This document shows positions 1 to 5,975 of a stretch of 5,975 nucleotides of DNA, in pieces. Position 1 is the first letter of the stretch; each line of letters starts with the position of its first letter. The notes under the pieces were generated by a model. That model searched no databases. It worked only from the letters and a program-made list of their open reading frames with translations, and was not told the DNA's origin. The DNA is from Stenotrophomonas_A sp035539015 (lineage in GTDB: Bacteria; Pseudomonadota; Gammaproteobacteria; Xanthomonadales; Xanthomonadaceae): NCBI GenBank assembly GCA_035539015.1, contig DATLJF010000203.1, positions 1 to 5,975 of the forward strand, written 5' to 3'. Both the position numbers and the translations under genes were made by a program.

Positions 1-1
1 C

Positions 2-2329
2 AAGAAGGACGCCATCGCCTGGGCCTGGGAGCTGCTGACCCAGGTCTGGAAGCTGCCGGCCGAGCGCCTGCTGGTCACCGTCTACCAAACCGATGACGAG
101 GCCTACGCGCTATGGCGCGACATGGTCGGTATTCCAGAAGCGCGCATCGTCCGCATCGGTGACAACAAGGGCGCACCGTACGCGTCGGACAATTTCTGGC
201 AGATGGCCGACACCGGCCCGTGTGGTCCGTGCACTGAAATCTTCTATGACCATGGCGCCCACATCGCCGGTGGCCCGCCGGGCTCGCCGGACGAGGATGG
301 CGACCGCTTCATCGAAATCTGGAACCTGGTGTTCATGCAGTTCGACCGCCAGCCCGACGGCACCCTGGTGCCGCTGCCGGCGCCGTGCGTGGATACCGGC
401 ATGGGCCTGGAGCGCCTGGCGGCGATCCTGCAGCACGTGCACAGCAACTATGAGATCGACCTGTTCCAGGCCCTGATCCGCAAGGCTTCAGAGGCCACCG
501 CGACTGCGGACCTGGAGAACAAGTCGCTGCGCGTGATCGCCGACCACATCCGTGCCTGCTCGTTCCTCATCGTCGACGGCGTGCTGCCGTCCAACGAAGG
601 CCGCGGCTACGTCCTGCGCCGCATCATCCGCCGGGCCCTGCGCCATGGCTGGATGCTGGGCGTGCGCCAGCCGTTCTTCCACAAGCTCGTCGGTACCCTG
701 GTCGAGCAGATGGGCGAGGCCTATCCGGAACTGGCGGCAGCGCGCGACACGGTCGAGCGCGCCCTCAAGGCCGAGGAAGAGCGTTTCGCCGAGACGCTGG
801 ACGCCGGCATGAAGATTTTCGACGAGATCGCTTCGCGTTCGGGCATCACCATTGCCGGCGCCGATGCGTTCCGTCTCTACGACACCTACGGGTTCCCGGT
901 CGACCTGACCGCGGACATCGCGCGCGAGCGCGGCCTGGAAGTGGACATGGCCGGTTTCGAATCGTCGATGGAGCAGCAGCGCGAGACTGCGCGCGCGGCC
1001 GGCAAGTTTGGTGGCGGTACGACGCTGCCCGCCGACCTGGTGGCGCAACTGGCCCCGACCCAGTTCCTGGGCTACGACCAGCTCGACGCCGCTGGCCTGA
1101 AGGTCGTGGCGCTGTTGAAGGACGGCCGCCCGGTGGAGGCGATCGAGGCTGGCGACGAGGCGATCGTGCTGACCGACCGCACACCGTTCTACGCCGAATC
1201 GGGTGGCCAGGTCGGCGATGTCGGTCGCCTGTCCGGCGCCGGGGTGGAGTTTGCCGTAGCCGATACACACAAGTTTGCCGGCCAGTTCCATGGCCATGTC
1301 GGCCGCCTGGTATCGGGCCAGCTGCGCGTGGGCGACCTGCTGACGGGCAGCATCGATGCCGCCCGTCGTGGCGCGACGATCCTCAACCATTCGGCCACCC
1401 ACCTGCTGCATGCCGCGCTGCGCGAAGTGCTTGGCACCCACGTGCAGCAGAAGGGCTCGCTGGTGGCGCCGGATCGGTTGCGGTTCGACTTTTCGCACTT
1501 CCAGCCGATCACCGCCGAAGAGCTTGCAGTGATCGAGCGCAAGGTCAATGCGCAGGTGCGCGCCAACAACGCGGCCGAAGTGCACCAGATGGGCATGCAG
1601 GAAGCGCTGGATTTTGGCGCGATGGCGCTGTTCGGCGAGAAGTACGGCGAGCGCGTGCGGGTGCTGAAGATGGGCGATTATTCGACCGAGTTGTGCGGCG
1701 GCACGCACGTGGCCCGCACCGGTGACATCGGCCTGTTCAAGATCACCAGCGAAGGTGGCGTGTCCTCCGGCGTGCGCCGCATCGAGGCGGTGACGGGGCA
1801 GGGCGCACTCGACTATGTGGCCGAGGAAGAGCGCCGCCTGCACGAGGCCGCCGAGCTGGTGGGCGGCAGCCCGCAGGAAGTGGTCGACAAGATCCGCCAG
1901 TTGGGCGAGCGCCAGAAGCGACTGGAACGCGAACTGGAGTCGCTCAAGGCCAAGGTCGCCTCCGGTGCCACGGCCGATCTCGGCGCGCAAGCGGTCGAGG
2001 TGGGGGGCATCAAGGTGTTGGCGGCGCGGCTGGAGGGCTTCGATGCCAAGGCGTTGCGCGATGCGATGGACCGTCTCAAGCAGCAATTGGTCGACGCCGT
2101 GATCGTGCTGGCCGGCGTACAGGACGGCAAGGTCGCCCTGGTGGCCGGCGTGAATGGCGCTGCAACCGGCAAGGTCAAGGCGGGGGAACTCCTGGCACAC
2201 GTCGCCGGTCAGATCGGTGGCAAGGGCGGCGGCCGCCCGGATCTCGCCCAGGGTGGTGGCGAGGACGGGCCCGCCCTTGCTCCTGCATTGCAAGGTGTTC
2301 TTGCCTGGCTCAATCCTCACTTGGCCTGA
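2..2329 (+). CDS. alaS: Alanyl-tRNA synthetase, N-terminally truncated by the window edge
   Basis: This cytosolic enzyme activates alanine with ATP, loads it onto tRNA-Ala and hydrolyses mischarged Ser- or Gly-tRNA-Ala. The frame is open from base 2 and gives 775 residues. By alignment from memory to the roughly 876-residue E. coli protein, about 104 N-terminal residues lie outside the window, including class II motif 1. Visible in order are the rest of the catalytic core (SDNFWQM, GPCGPCTEIFYDHG, and the motif 3 region with DTGMGLER near residue 130), the tRNA-recognition helices with GYVLRRIIRRA near 205, and the editing domain. The editing zinc ligands are H463 and H467 in NHSATH and C565 and H569 in CGGTH. 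A coiled segment near 610-660 and the C-Ala domain with its glycine-rich GGKGGGRPD near 740 follow. All key residues are intact and it ends in TGA. It is followed by csrA on the same strand, as in many gammaproteobacteria. Confidence 0.98.
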   Translation, partial: KKDAIAWAWELLTQVWKLPAERLLVTVYQTDDEAYALWRDMVGIPEARIVRIGDNKGAPYASDNFWQMADTGPCGPCTEIFYDHGAHIAGGPPGSPDEDGDRFIEIWNLVFMQFDRQPDGTLVPLPAPCVDTGMGLERLAAILQHVHSNYEIDLFQALIRKASEATATADLENKSLRVIADHIRACSFLIVDGVLPSNEGRGYVLRRIIRRALRHGWMLGVRQPFFHKLVGTLVEQMGEAYPELAAARDTVERALKAEEERFAETLDAGMKIFDEIASRSGITIAGADAFRLYDTYGFPVDLTADIARERGLEVDMAGFESSMEQQRETARAAGKFGGGTTLPADLVAQLAPTQFLGYDQLDAAGLKVVALLKDGRPVEAIEAGDEAIVLTDRTPFYAESGGQVGDVGRLSGAGVEFAVADTHKFAGQFHGHVGRLVSGQLRVGDLLTGSIDAARRGATILNHSATHLLHAALREVLGTHVQQKGSLVAPDRLRFDFSHFQPITAEELAVIERKVNAQVRANNAAEVHQMGMQEALDFGAMALFGEKYGERVRVLKMGDYSTELCGGTHVARTGDIGLFKITSEGGVSSGVRRIEAVTGQGALDYVAEEERRLHEAAELVGGSPQEVVDKIRQLGERQKRLERELESLKAKVASGATADLGAQAVEVGGIKVLAARLEGFDAKALRDAMDRLKQQLVDAVIVLAGVQDGKVALVAGVNGAATGKVKAGELLAHVAGQIGGKGGGRPDLAQGGGEDGPALAPALQGVLAWLNPHLA

Positions 2330-2347
2330 ACGCCGCGCCCGCGAACC

Positions 2348-2376
2348 TTGATGGGTCGCAAGGCGCTAGTTAACAT
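2348..2376 (+). promoter_or_regulatory. Candidate sigma70 promoter for csrA
   Basis: TTGATG at 2348-2353 and TAACAT at 2371-2376 each match four of six consensus bases and are exactly 17 bases apart. They lie in the short AT-richer part of the alaS-csrA gap. A start near 2383 would give csrA a leader of about 70 bases containing the two hairpins listed next. The assignment comes from pattern matching only. Readthrough from alaS or a promoter inside alaS could also drive csrA. Confidence 0.35.
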
Positions 2377-2396
2377 CCTTGCTCTTATTCCCTTTC

Positions 2397-2420
2397 TGCG
2401 CGGCCCCTAGGGGTCGCGTG
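2397..2420 (+). promoter_or_regulatory. Strong hairpin with CUAG loop in the csrA leader
   Basis: Bases 2397-2406 pair with 2411-2420 to form a ten-base-pair, mostly G-C stem with a few G-U wobbles, closed by a CUAG tetraloop. No U-run follows, so it is not a typical intrinsic terminator for alaS. It may stabilise the 5' end of the csrA mRNA or help to fold the adjacent GGA-bearing hairpin. The pairing is read directly; the role is inferred. Confidence 0.5.
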
Positions 2421-2445
2421 CTGGCAGGACCGCCAGCCCTTGGAG
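2421..2445 (+). promoter_or_regulatory. Putative CsrA-binding leader: GGA hairpin plus GGA in the Shine-Dalgarno
   Basis: CTGGC at 2421-2425 pairs with GCCAG at 2432-2436, leaving the six-base loop AGGACC with its GGA at 2427-2429. A second GGA lies in the ribosome binding site GGAG at 2442-2445, eight bases before the csrA ATG. CsrA/RsmA dimers are known to bind GGA in hairpin loops and often bridge one such site to a GGA overlapping a Shine-Dalgarno sequence, blocking ribosomes. The 15-base offset between the two GGAs fits such bridging. Negative autoregulation of csrA is therefore a reasonable inference. Confidence 0.5.
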
Positions 2446-2452
2446 ATCCGAT

Positions 2453-2665
2453 ATGTTGATCCTTACTCGCCGAGTTGGCGAAACCCTGATGATCGGAGAC
2501 TCGGTCACGGTCACGGTGCTTGGCGTAAAGGGCAATCAGGTGCGCATCGGCATCACTGCGCCGAAGGACGTGGCCGTGCATCGCGAAGAAATCTACCAGC
2601 GCATCCAGCGTGGCGACGAGCCGGTGGCCTCTGGTGCGGGTGGCCAGGAAGATTCCGCCGCTTGA
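2453..2665 (+). CDS. csrA: Carbon storage regulator CsrA/RsmA
   Basis: This small dimeric RNA-binding protein controls translation and stability of mRNAs for carbon storage, motility, biofilm and, in plant-associated relatives, virulence. It is 70 residues long against 61 in E. coli. The start MLILTRRVGETLMIGD is the classical beta-1 and beta-2 region with RNA-contacting L4 and R6. The stretch at 37-47 (PKDVAVHREEI) contains V40, H43 and R44, R44 being the key RNA-contacting residue, and is followed by the C-terminal helix. Residues 54-70 form a low-complexity acidic Gly/Ala tail, the usual form in xanthomonads. The ATG is preceded by GGAG at 2442-2445 with suitable spacing. The gene lies 123 bases after alaS, and its leader suggests self-repression. 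The xanthomonad name rsmA is equally valid. Confidence 0.97.
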   Translation: MLILTRRVGETLMIGDSVTVTVLGVKGNQVRIGITAPKDVAVHREEIYQRIQRGDEPVASGAGGQEDSAA

Positions 2666-2679
2666 TGCAGAAAGAAGGG

Positions 2680-2709
2680 TTTACGTTGACCCCCTCTTAC
2701 CGGTATTCT
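2680..2709 (+). promoter_or_regulatory. Candidate tRNA-Ser promoter
   Basis: TTTACG at 2680-2685 and TATTCT at 2704-2709 are separated by 18 bases and each match four of six sigma70 consensus positions. An overlapping alternative -35 element, TTGACC at 2686-2691, matches better but sits only 12 bases from this -10. The -10 is followed by a GC-rich stretch (GCGCGGCC), the type of discriminator found at stringently controlled stable-RNA promoters. Its position between the csrA stop and the tRNA fits a dedicated tRNA promoter. Confidence 0.45.
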
Positions 2710-2751
2710 GCGCGGCCTGTCGCGCTACTCGCCTGACAGGCGCAAGACCCC

Positions 2752-2844
2752 GGAGTGATGCCCGAGCGGCTGAAGGGGCTCCCCTGCTAAGGGAGTATAG
2801 GGTCAAAAGCCTTATCGAGGGTTCGAATCCCTCTCACTCCGCCA
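2752..2844 (+). tRNA. serX-type tRNA-Ser(GCT): tRNA-Ser(GCU), class II, with encoded CCA
   Basis: GGAGTGA at 2752-2758 pairs with TCACTCC at 2834-2840 to make the seven-base-pair acceptor stem. The discriminator is G2841, and CCA is encoded at 2842-2844. The anticodon stem CTCCC/GGGAG (2779-2783 and 2791-2795) closes a seven-base loop with anticodon GCT at 2786-2788, which reads AGC and AGU serine codons. A long variable arm at 2796-2816 folds as a six-pair stem with one G-U wobble, the mark of a class II tRNA. The T arm is GAGGG/CCCTC around TTCGAAT (2817-2833). The symbol is descriptive only. An intrinsic terminator follows within seven bases. Confidence 0.97.
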
Positions 2845-2850
2845 TACCTG

Positions 2851-2880
2851 AAAAAGCCGCTTTCGAGCGGCTTTTTCTTT
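2851..2880 (+). terminator. Intrinsic terminator of tRNA-Ser, UUCG loop, probably bidirectional
   Basis: AAAAAGCCGCT at 2851-2861 pairs perfectly with AGCGGCTTTTT at 2866-2876 around a TTCG tetraloop, and TTTTTCTTT forms the U-tract. The loop and stem are textbook for a strong rho-independent terminator. Because the left arm is an A-run, the opposite strand also ends in a U-run, so it could stop minus-strand transcription entering from the right. The next gene on the plus strand therefore needs its own promoter. Confidence 0.93.
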
Positions 2881-2912
2881 GCCCGGTCGGTGGCTGAGCA
2901 GCCGACGCGCAG

Positions 2913-2926
2913 TGGGATATATCCCA
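2913..2926. promoter_or_regulatory. Perfect 14-bp palindrome, possible operator
   Basis: TGGGATATATCCCA is its own reverse complement. It lies 33 bases after the tRNA terminator and 64 bases before the start of the secreted-protein gene. The central TATATC (2918-2923) could serve as a weak -10 element, with a poor TGAGCA at 2895-2900 as -35 at 17-base spacing. A repressor bound here would then cover the promoter. I recognise no named regulator for this motif. The palindrome is read directly; the operator role is inferred. Confidence 0.4.
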
Positions 2927-2989
2927 TGTGCTCACCGGGGAGCCCTCGTACACAGTGCCCGGACTTCAATCGCGGTCCGCGTATCTGTC

Positions 2990-4087
2990 ATGCCCAGGCT
3001 CCTGCTGATTTGTGCTTTGCTGCTCTCCGTTTCGGTCAGAGCCACCGGGCTGACGCCCGGCACCTATACCCACTACGCTTTCGACGGCGCGCAGGCAGGC
3101 TTCGAATCCGTCGATTTCGCCATTACCGTGGACCAGGATCCAGGCTATACGGCCAACGTGTACTGGTCGAACCAGTTCGACCTGGTCGGTTCCTCCGGCG
3201 CCTACGCCGGCATGCAGAGCAATGGCGGGGACAAGCGGATGTTCCTGTTCTCGGCCTGGGACGCCAACGAGGCCAGGGCCGGCTCTGAGGGCAGCTACTG
3301 CGTCCGGTTCGACGGCGAGGGCGAGGGCTACAGTTGCAGGAAGCAGCACGACTGGAAGCAGGACCACACTTACCGGTTTCGCGCCACCATCGGCGCCGAT
3401 CAGTGGCTGACAGTGGCGGTCGACGACCTGACCGAGGGAACCTCGTTCACGCTGGGCAGCATCAAGACCGGGTCGCGCCGTATTTCGGCGGAGAACATGA
3501 CCAACTGGACCGAGTACTTCGAATGGAACGACGAGCGCGCAACCTGCTCCGGACAGCCCTATAGCAAGGCAACCTTTGCCTTGCCGAAGGGAAGCGTCGG
3601 CGGCCGCAAGTTCGTGGCCAAGATCGAATCCACGCGCGACAGCGACGCCTGCGAGGAACTGGCCGAGGTCCATACGACGGCTGACGGTACGGTGCACGAG
3701 AACGGCCTGGGAAGCTCGCAGCGCGGCGTGCTGAAGATCGGCTCCTTGTGCCTGGACGCCCTCGAAGGCCTGCAGGAAGGCAGCCAGGTCGGCCTGTACC
3801 CATGTGGCGGCGCAAACCAGTATTTCGTGCATACGCACCAAGGCGCGATCGAAACCATGTCCAGCTATTGCCTGTCGGACGACGCGGGCCAAGTGAAGCT
3901 ACGGTCTTGCGAGGGCCCAGGGGCCCCGACGCGATGGCAGTTCAATGCGGGAGAGGTCCGGAAGCAGGGCACGATGCTTTGCCTGACCCATGCGACCGAT
4001 CGCCATGCGGTCACCTTGCTTACATGCGGGGGGAGCGCCGCGCAACAATGGGATCTGTCGTCTCTCGGCCGCGACGCAGTGCATTGA
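2990..4087 (+). CDS. Secreted DUF3472-like protein with C-terminal ricin-type beta-trefoil lectin domain
   Basis: The product has 365 residues. An N-terminal signal peptide (MPR, a hydrophobic run at 4-16, probable cleavage after V-R-A at residue 18) points to export. Residues 20 to about 225 resemble DUF3472: YAGMQ near 72, FSAWD at 87-91, a Cys pair at 104/116 and another at 186/221. The biochemical activity of that family is not known to me. Residues about 247-365 look like a ricin B lectin trefoil, with three repeats each carrying a Cys pair (254/272, 294/307, 331/346) and each ending in a QxW-like motif (QYF 277, TRWQF 314, QQW 352). A carbohydrate-binding extracellular role is inferred. 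ATG 2990 is chosen because it yields the signal peptide, although no clear Shine-Dalgarno precedes it. Upstream in-frame TTG 2879 would overlap the tRNA terminator. No operon partner is present, and the gene is bounded by a terminator and a convergent gene. Confidence 0.8.
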   Translation: MPRLLLICALLLSVSVRATGLTPGTYTHYAFDGAQAGFESVDFAITVDQDPGYTANVYWSNQFDLVGSSGAYAGMQSNGGDKRMFLFSAWDANEARAGSEGSYCVRFDGEGEGYSCRKQHDWKQDHTYRFRATIGADQWLTVAVDDLTEGTSFTLGSIKTGSRRISAENMTNWTEYFEWNDERATCSGQPYSKATFALPKGSVGGRKFVAKIESTRDSDACEELAEVHTTADGTVHENGLGSSQRGVLKIGSLCLDALEGLQEGSQVGLYPCGGANQYFVHTHQGAIETMSSYCLSDDAGQVKLRSCEGPGAPTRWQFNAGEVRKQGTMLCLTHATDRHAVTLLTCGGSAAQQWDLSSLGRDAVH

Positions 4088-4096
4088 CCGTTGATG

Positions 4097-4113
4097 GGCG
4101 CTGCAAACGCGCC
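4097..4113. other. Weak hairpin in the convergent gap
   Basis: GGCGC at 4097-4101 pairs with GCGCC at 4109-4113 around a seven-base loop. It lies in the 47-base space between two convergent stop codons, so it could slow polymerase from either side. Neither strand has a U-tract, so it does not qualify as an intrinsic terminator. No better terminator is visible in this gap. Confidence 0.25.
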
Positions 4114-4134
4114 GCCCCGCACCATTGCGATGAG

Positions 4135-4971
4135 CTATTGGCTTTTGGCGCGTTCCAAAACCAACAGCGGATCGATCCGCACATCAAACCAATTCATCCC
4201 CCAATGCAGATGCGGCCCGGTCGCCCGGCCGGTGGCGCCCACCGCACCGATGACTTGCCCCTGCTGCACGCGCTCGCCCACTTTGACGTCGATGCGCGAC
4301 AAGTGCAGAAAATTGGAACTGACCCCAAAGCCGTGGTCGAGCAGGATCGTGCCGCCGGTCAGGTAGAGGTCTGGCGCGGCGAAGGTGACCACGCCGGCGG
4401 CGGGCGCCTTGACCGGCGTGCCGGTGGGCGCAGCAATGTCCATGCCCGAATGGCCGGCGCCCGGCTGCCCGTTGTACACGCGGGCGTTGCCGAAGCGGCC
4501 GCTGATGCGGCCCTGCACCGGCCAGGCGAAGGCCTGTGCGAAGTCCGGGCGCGGATCGTCGCGTTCGCGCGCGGCAGTCACCTGCGCTTGCTCGCGCTGG
4601 ATGCGCGCGGCGATCTCGGGCGGTGGATTGACGGTTTTCGGCGGCACGCCATTGATGCGTTCGGTGGGCCAGTCGCGAGGGGTGACGGCAATGCGGGTGC
4701 GTTGCACGCTGCCGTCGGCACCGGTCACCTGCAGTTGCAATGGGCCTGCTTCGTCGCGGCCGATGCCGAACACCACGCTGCCGTAGTCACTCACCCGCAG
4801 TTGGCGGCCGGCGTAGTCGACCCGGCTGCCCGGCGGCACCTTGCCGATCACCAGCGCGCCTTGCGAGGCGCTGGTGGGGAACACAATGCGGTTGTCGCCA
4901 GCCTGGGCGGCTGCGCGACCTGATCCAAGCACGCAGGCGAAGGCGGCGATGGCCGCGAACACGCCCCGCAT
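4135..4971 (-). CDS. Exported M23 family (LytM-type) zinc metallopeptidase
   Basis: This 278-residue protein probably cuts peptide cross-links in peptidoglycan in the periplasm. The signal peptide is MRGVFAAIAAFACVLGSG, with likely cleavage after AAQA at residue 24. Residues 25 to about 100 form a beta-rich N-terminal domain, and a Pro/Gln/Arg-rich linker runs to about 145. The M23 domain spans 148-270 with the complete zinc site: H174 and D178 in GHSGMD, and H256 in GPHLHWG, with H254 and H223 as catalytic-site histidines. An active enzyme rather than a degenerate LytM regulator is therefore expected. The start is ATG 4971. An upstream extension to 5106 would run into the dihydroorotase frame and lose the N-terminal position of the signal peptide. 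The start overlaps the dihydroorotase stop in TGATG and has no obvious Shine-Dalgarno of its own, so translational coupling is likely. The specific bond cleaved cannot be told from the sequence. Confidence 0.93.
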   Translation of the reverse strand: MRGVFAAIAAFACVLGSGRAAAQAGDNRIVFPTSASQGALVIGKVPPGSRVDYAGRQLRVSDYGSVVFGIGRDEAGPLQLQVTGADGSVQRTRIAVTPRDWPTERINGVPPKTVNPPPEIAARIQREQAQVTAARERDDPRPDFAQAFAWPVQGRISGRFGNARVYNGQPGAGHSGMDIAAPTGTPVKAPAAGVVTFAAPDLYLTGGTILLDHGFGVSSNFLHLSRIDVKVGERVQQGQVIGAVGATGRATGPHLHWGMNWFDVRIDPLLVLERAKSQ

Positions 4972-5975
4972 CAGCGCGCGAACGTCAGGCGCTGGCCACC
5001 CGGGCGGCCGACCAGGTGTTCGCCGTTCCACGCCATGCGGCCGTTGACCCAGGTGGCGCCGATCTTCGAGCGGAAGGTGGTGCCTTCGAACGGCGACCAG
5101 CCGCACTTGGACAGCACATCCTCGCGGCGCACGGTGAACGGGCCATCGTCCACCAGCACCAGGTCCGCCCAGTAGCCCTCGCGCAGGTAGCCGCGCTCGG
5201 CCACGTCGAACAGCAGGGCGGGGGCGTGGGCGAACTTGTGCACCACTTTTTCCACCGTCAGTCGACCCTCATGGACCAGCTCCAGCGCCGCGACCAGGGC
5301 GTACTGCACCAGCGGCAGGCCGGACGGCGCCTGCGCATAGGGCTTCTGCTTCTCTTCCCAGGTATGCGGGGCGTGGTCGGTGGCAAGCACGTCGATCACG
5401 TCCTCGACCAGGGCGCGGACCAGGGCTTCGCGGTCGCTGGCATCCTTGATCGCCGGGTTGCACTTGATCAGGTTGCCCAGGCGCGCGTAATCCGCGCGGT
5501 CGAACCGCAGGAAGTGGATGCAGGTTTCGGCGGTGATCCGCTTGCCCTGGATCGGTCCGGGCGTAAACAGCGCCAGCTCGTCCGCGGTGGAGATATGCAG
5601 CACGTGCAGGCGGGTGTTGTGCTTCTTCGCCAACGACACCGCCAGCTGCGAGGACTTCAGGCAGGCCTCGCGCGAACGGATGTCCGGGTGCATGTCGGCG
5701 GTCAGCGCGTCGCCATACTTGGCCACGAACGCCTTCATGGTGGCGTCGATGGTCGGGGTGTCTTCGCAATGGGTGATGATCGGCGTCGGCGCGTCCCGAA
5801 AAATCGCATCCAGCGTGTCGGGGTTATCCACGAGCATGTTGCCGGTGGAGGCGCCCATGAACACCTTGATGCCCGGCGCGGTCTTCGGGTCCAGCGTCTG
5901 GATCGCCTTCAGGTTGTCGTTGCTGGCGCCCAGGTAGAAGCCGTAGTTGCCCCACACCCGGCCGGCGGCAAGGTC
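4971..5975 (-). CDS. pyrC: Dihydroorotase, N-terminally truncated by the window edge
   Basis: This cytosolic enzyme interconverts N-carbamoyl-L-aspartate and dihydroorotate in de novo pyrimidine synthesis. The frame is open to the right edge and shows 334 residues. Relatives of this multi-complex-type subgroup are about 445 residues (from memory), so about 110 are missing, including the N-terminal HxH metal motif. Visible are NYGFYLGASNDN, the carboxylated-lysine region GIKVFMGASTGN (fragment K37), metal ligands H69 in ITHCED and H127 in LHIST, and catalytic D200 in ATDHAPH. The C-terminal strand region after ADLVLVD is normal for amidohydrolases. All visible catalytic residues are intact. 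It is the upstream partner of the M23 peptidase gene, overlapping it by one base. The promoter lies outside the window. Related hydantoinases or allantoinases are less likely given the NYGFYLGASNDN and STGNMLVDN signatures. Confidence 0.95.
   Translation of the reverse strand, partial: DLAAGRVWGNYGFYLGASNDNLKAIQTLDPKTAPGIKVFMGASTGNMLVDNPDTLDAIFRDAPTPIITHCEDTPTIDATMKAFVAKYGDALTADMHPDIRSREACLKSSQLAVSLAKKHNTRLHVLHISTADELALFTPGPIQGKRITAETCIHFLRFDRADYARLGNLIKCNPAIKDASDREALVRALVEDVIDVLATDHAPHTWEEKQKPYAQAPSGLPLVQYALVAALELVHEGRLTVEKVVHKFAHAPALLFDVAERGYLREGYWADLVLVDDGPFTVRREDVLSKCGWSPFEGTTFRSKIGATWVNGRMAWNGEHLVGRPGGQRLTFAR

Noticed and set aside
488..2320. Minus-strand open frame of 610 codons antisense to alaS
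   Set aside because: It mirrors alaS through GC-rich codon bias, its translation is Arg/His/Ala-rich without recognisable domains, and alaS is unquestionably the coding strand.
2346..2363. CCTTG/CAAGG five-pair hairpin just after alaS, considered as its terminator
   Set aside because: The stem is only five pairs with an eight-base loop and no U-tract follows. It also overlaps the candidate csrA promoter.
2879..2989. N-terminal extension of the secreted protein from TTG 2879
   Set aside because: It would begin inside the tRNA terminator U-tract and bury the signal peptide at residue 38. ATG 2990 explains the sequence better.
3101..3112. TTCGAATCCGTC, an 11-of-12 match to the tRNA-Ser T-loop region at 2822-2833, considered as an att remnant
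   Set aside because: It is short, falls inside coding sequence, and does not extend into the acceptor arm or CCA as a true attachment duplication would.
2966..3892. Minus-strand open frame of 308 codons antisense to the secreted protein
   Set aside because: No domain is visible. The plus strand has a signal peptide, paired cysteines and lectin repeats, which chance would not produce.
3748..4923. Plus-strand open frame of 391 codons across the secreted-gene end and the M23 gene
   Set aside because: It overlaps two well-supported genes in other frames, including the catalytic region of the peptidase, and its translation shows only shadow composition (Arg/Ala/Gly/His).
4972..5106. N-terminal extension of the M23 peptidase to 5106
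   Set aside because: These bases encode the C-terminus of dihydroorotase in another frame, and the extension puts 45 Arg/Pro-rich residues before a clear signal peptide.

Overview
The window is GC-rich (roughly two thirds G+C by eye) chromosomal DNA from a gammaproteobacterium, most likely a member of the Xanthomonadaceae/Lysobacteraceae. This rests on the alaS–csrA(rsmA)–tRNA-Ser order, a 70-residue CsrA with a short acidic tail, and a dihydroorotase of the long multi-complex type. The genus is not resolvable from this sequence alone.

Layout. Positions 2-2329 (+) carry alaS (alanyl-tRNA synthetase), missing about its first hundred residues beyond the left edge. A 123-base leader follows, with a plausible sigma70 promoter, a strong CUAG-loop hairpin and a second hairpin that shows a GGA in its loop. 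It leads into csrA (2453-2665, +). Next come a probable stable-RNA promoter, a class II tRNA-Ser(GCU) gene with encoded CCA (2752-2844), and a UUCG-loop intrinsic terminator (2851-2880). A gene for a secreted two-domain protein follows at 2990-4087 (+): an N-terminal DUF3472-like beta domain joined to a ricin-type beta-trefoil lectin domain. Its upstream region holds a perfect 14-bp palindrome. After a 47-base convergent gap, the minus strand carries an M23 (LytM-type) peptidoglycan peptidase (4135-4971) and, upstream of it, the C-terminal three quarters of a dihydroorotase (4971-5975). The stop and start codons of these two overlap in TGATG.

How the genes relate. alaS, csrA and tRNA-Ser are translation and post-transcriptional housekeeping genes. 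The csrA leader has the layout expected for CsrA control of its own translation. The dihydroorotase/M23 pair is a translationally coupled unit linking pyrimidine synthesis with an exported cell-wall enzyme, with no obvious functional link. The secreted lectin-like gene is the least conserved-looking element, and it sits in the spacer directly behind a tRNA gene and its terminator. I see no transposase, integrase, CRISPR array or phage gene, and no convincing att repeat. The best candidates for new biology are the secreted DUF3472-like/lectin protein with its palindrome, and the csrA leader. I do not see a wholly new multi-gene system.
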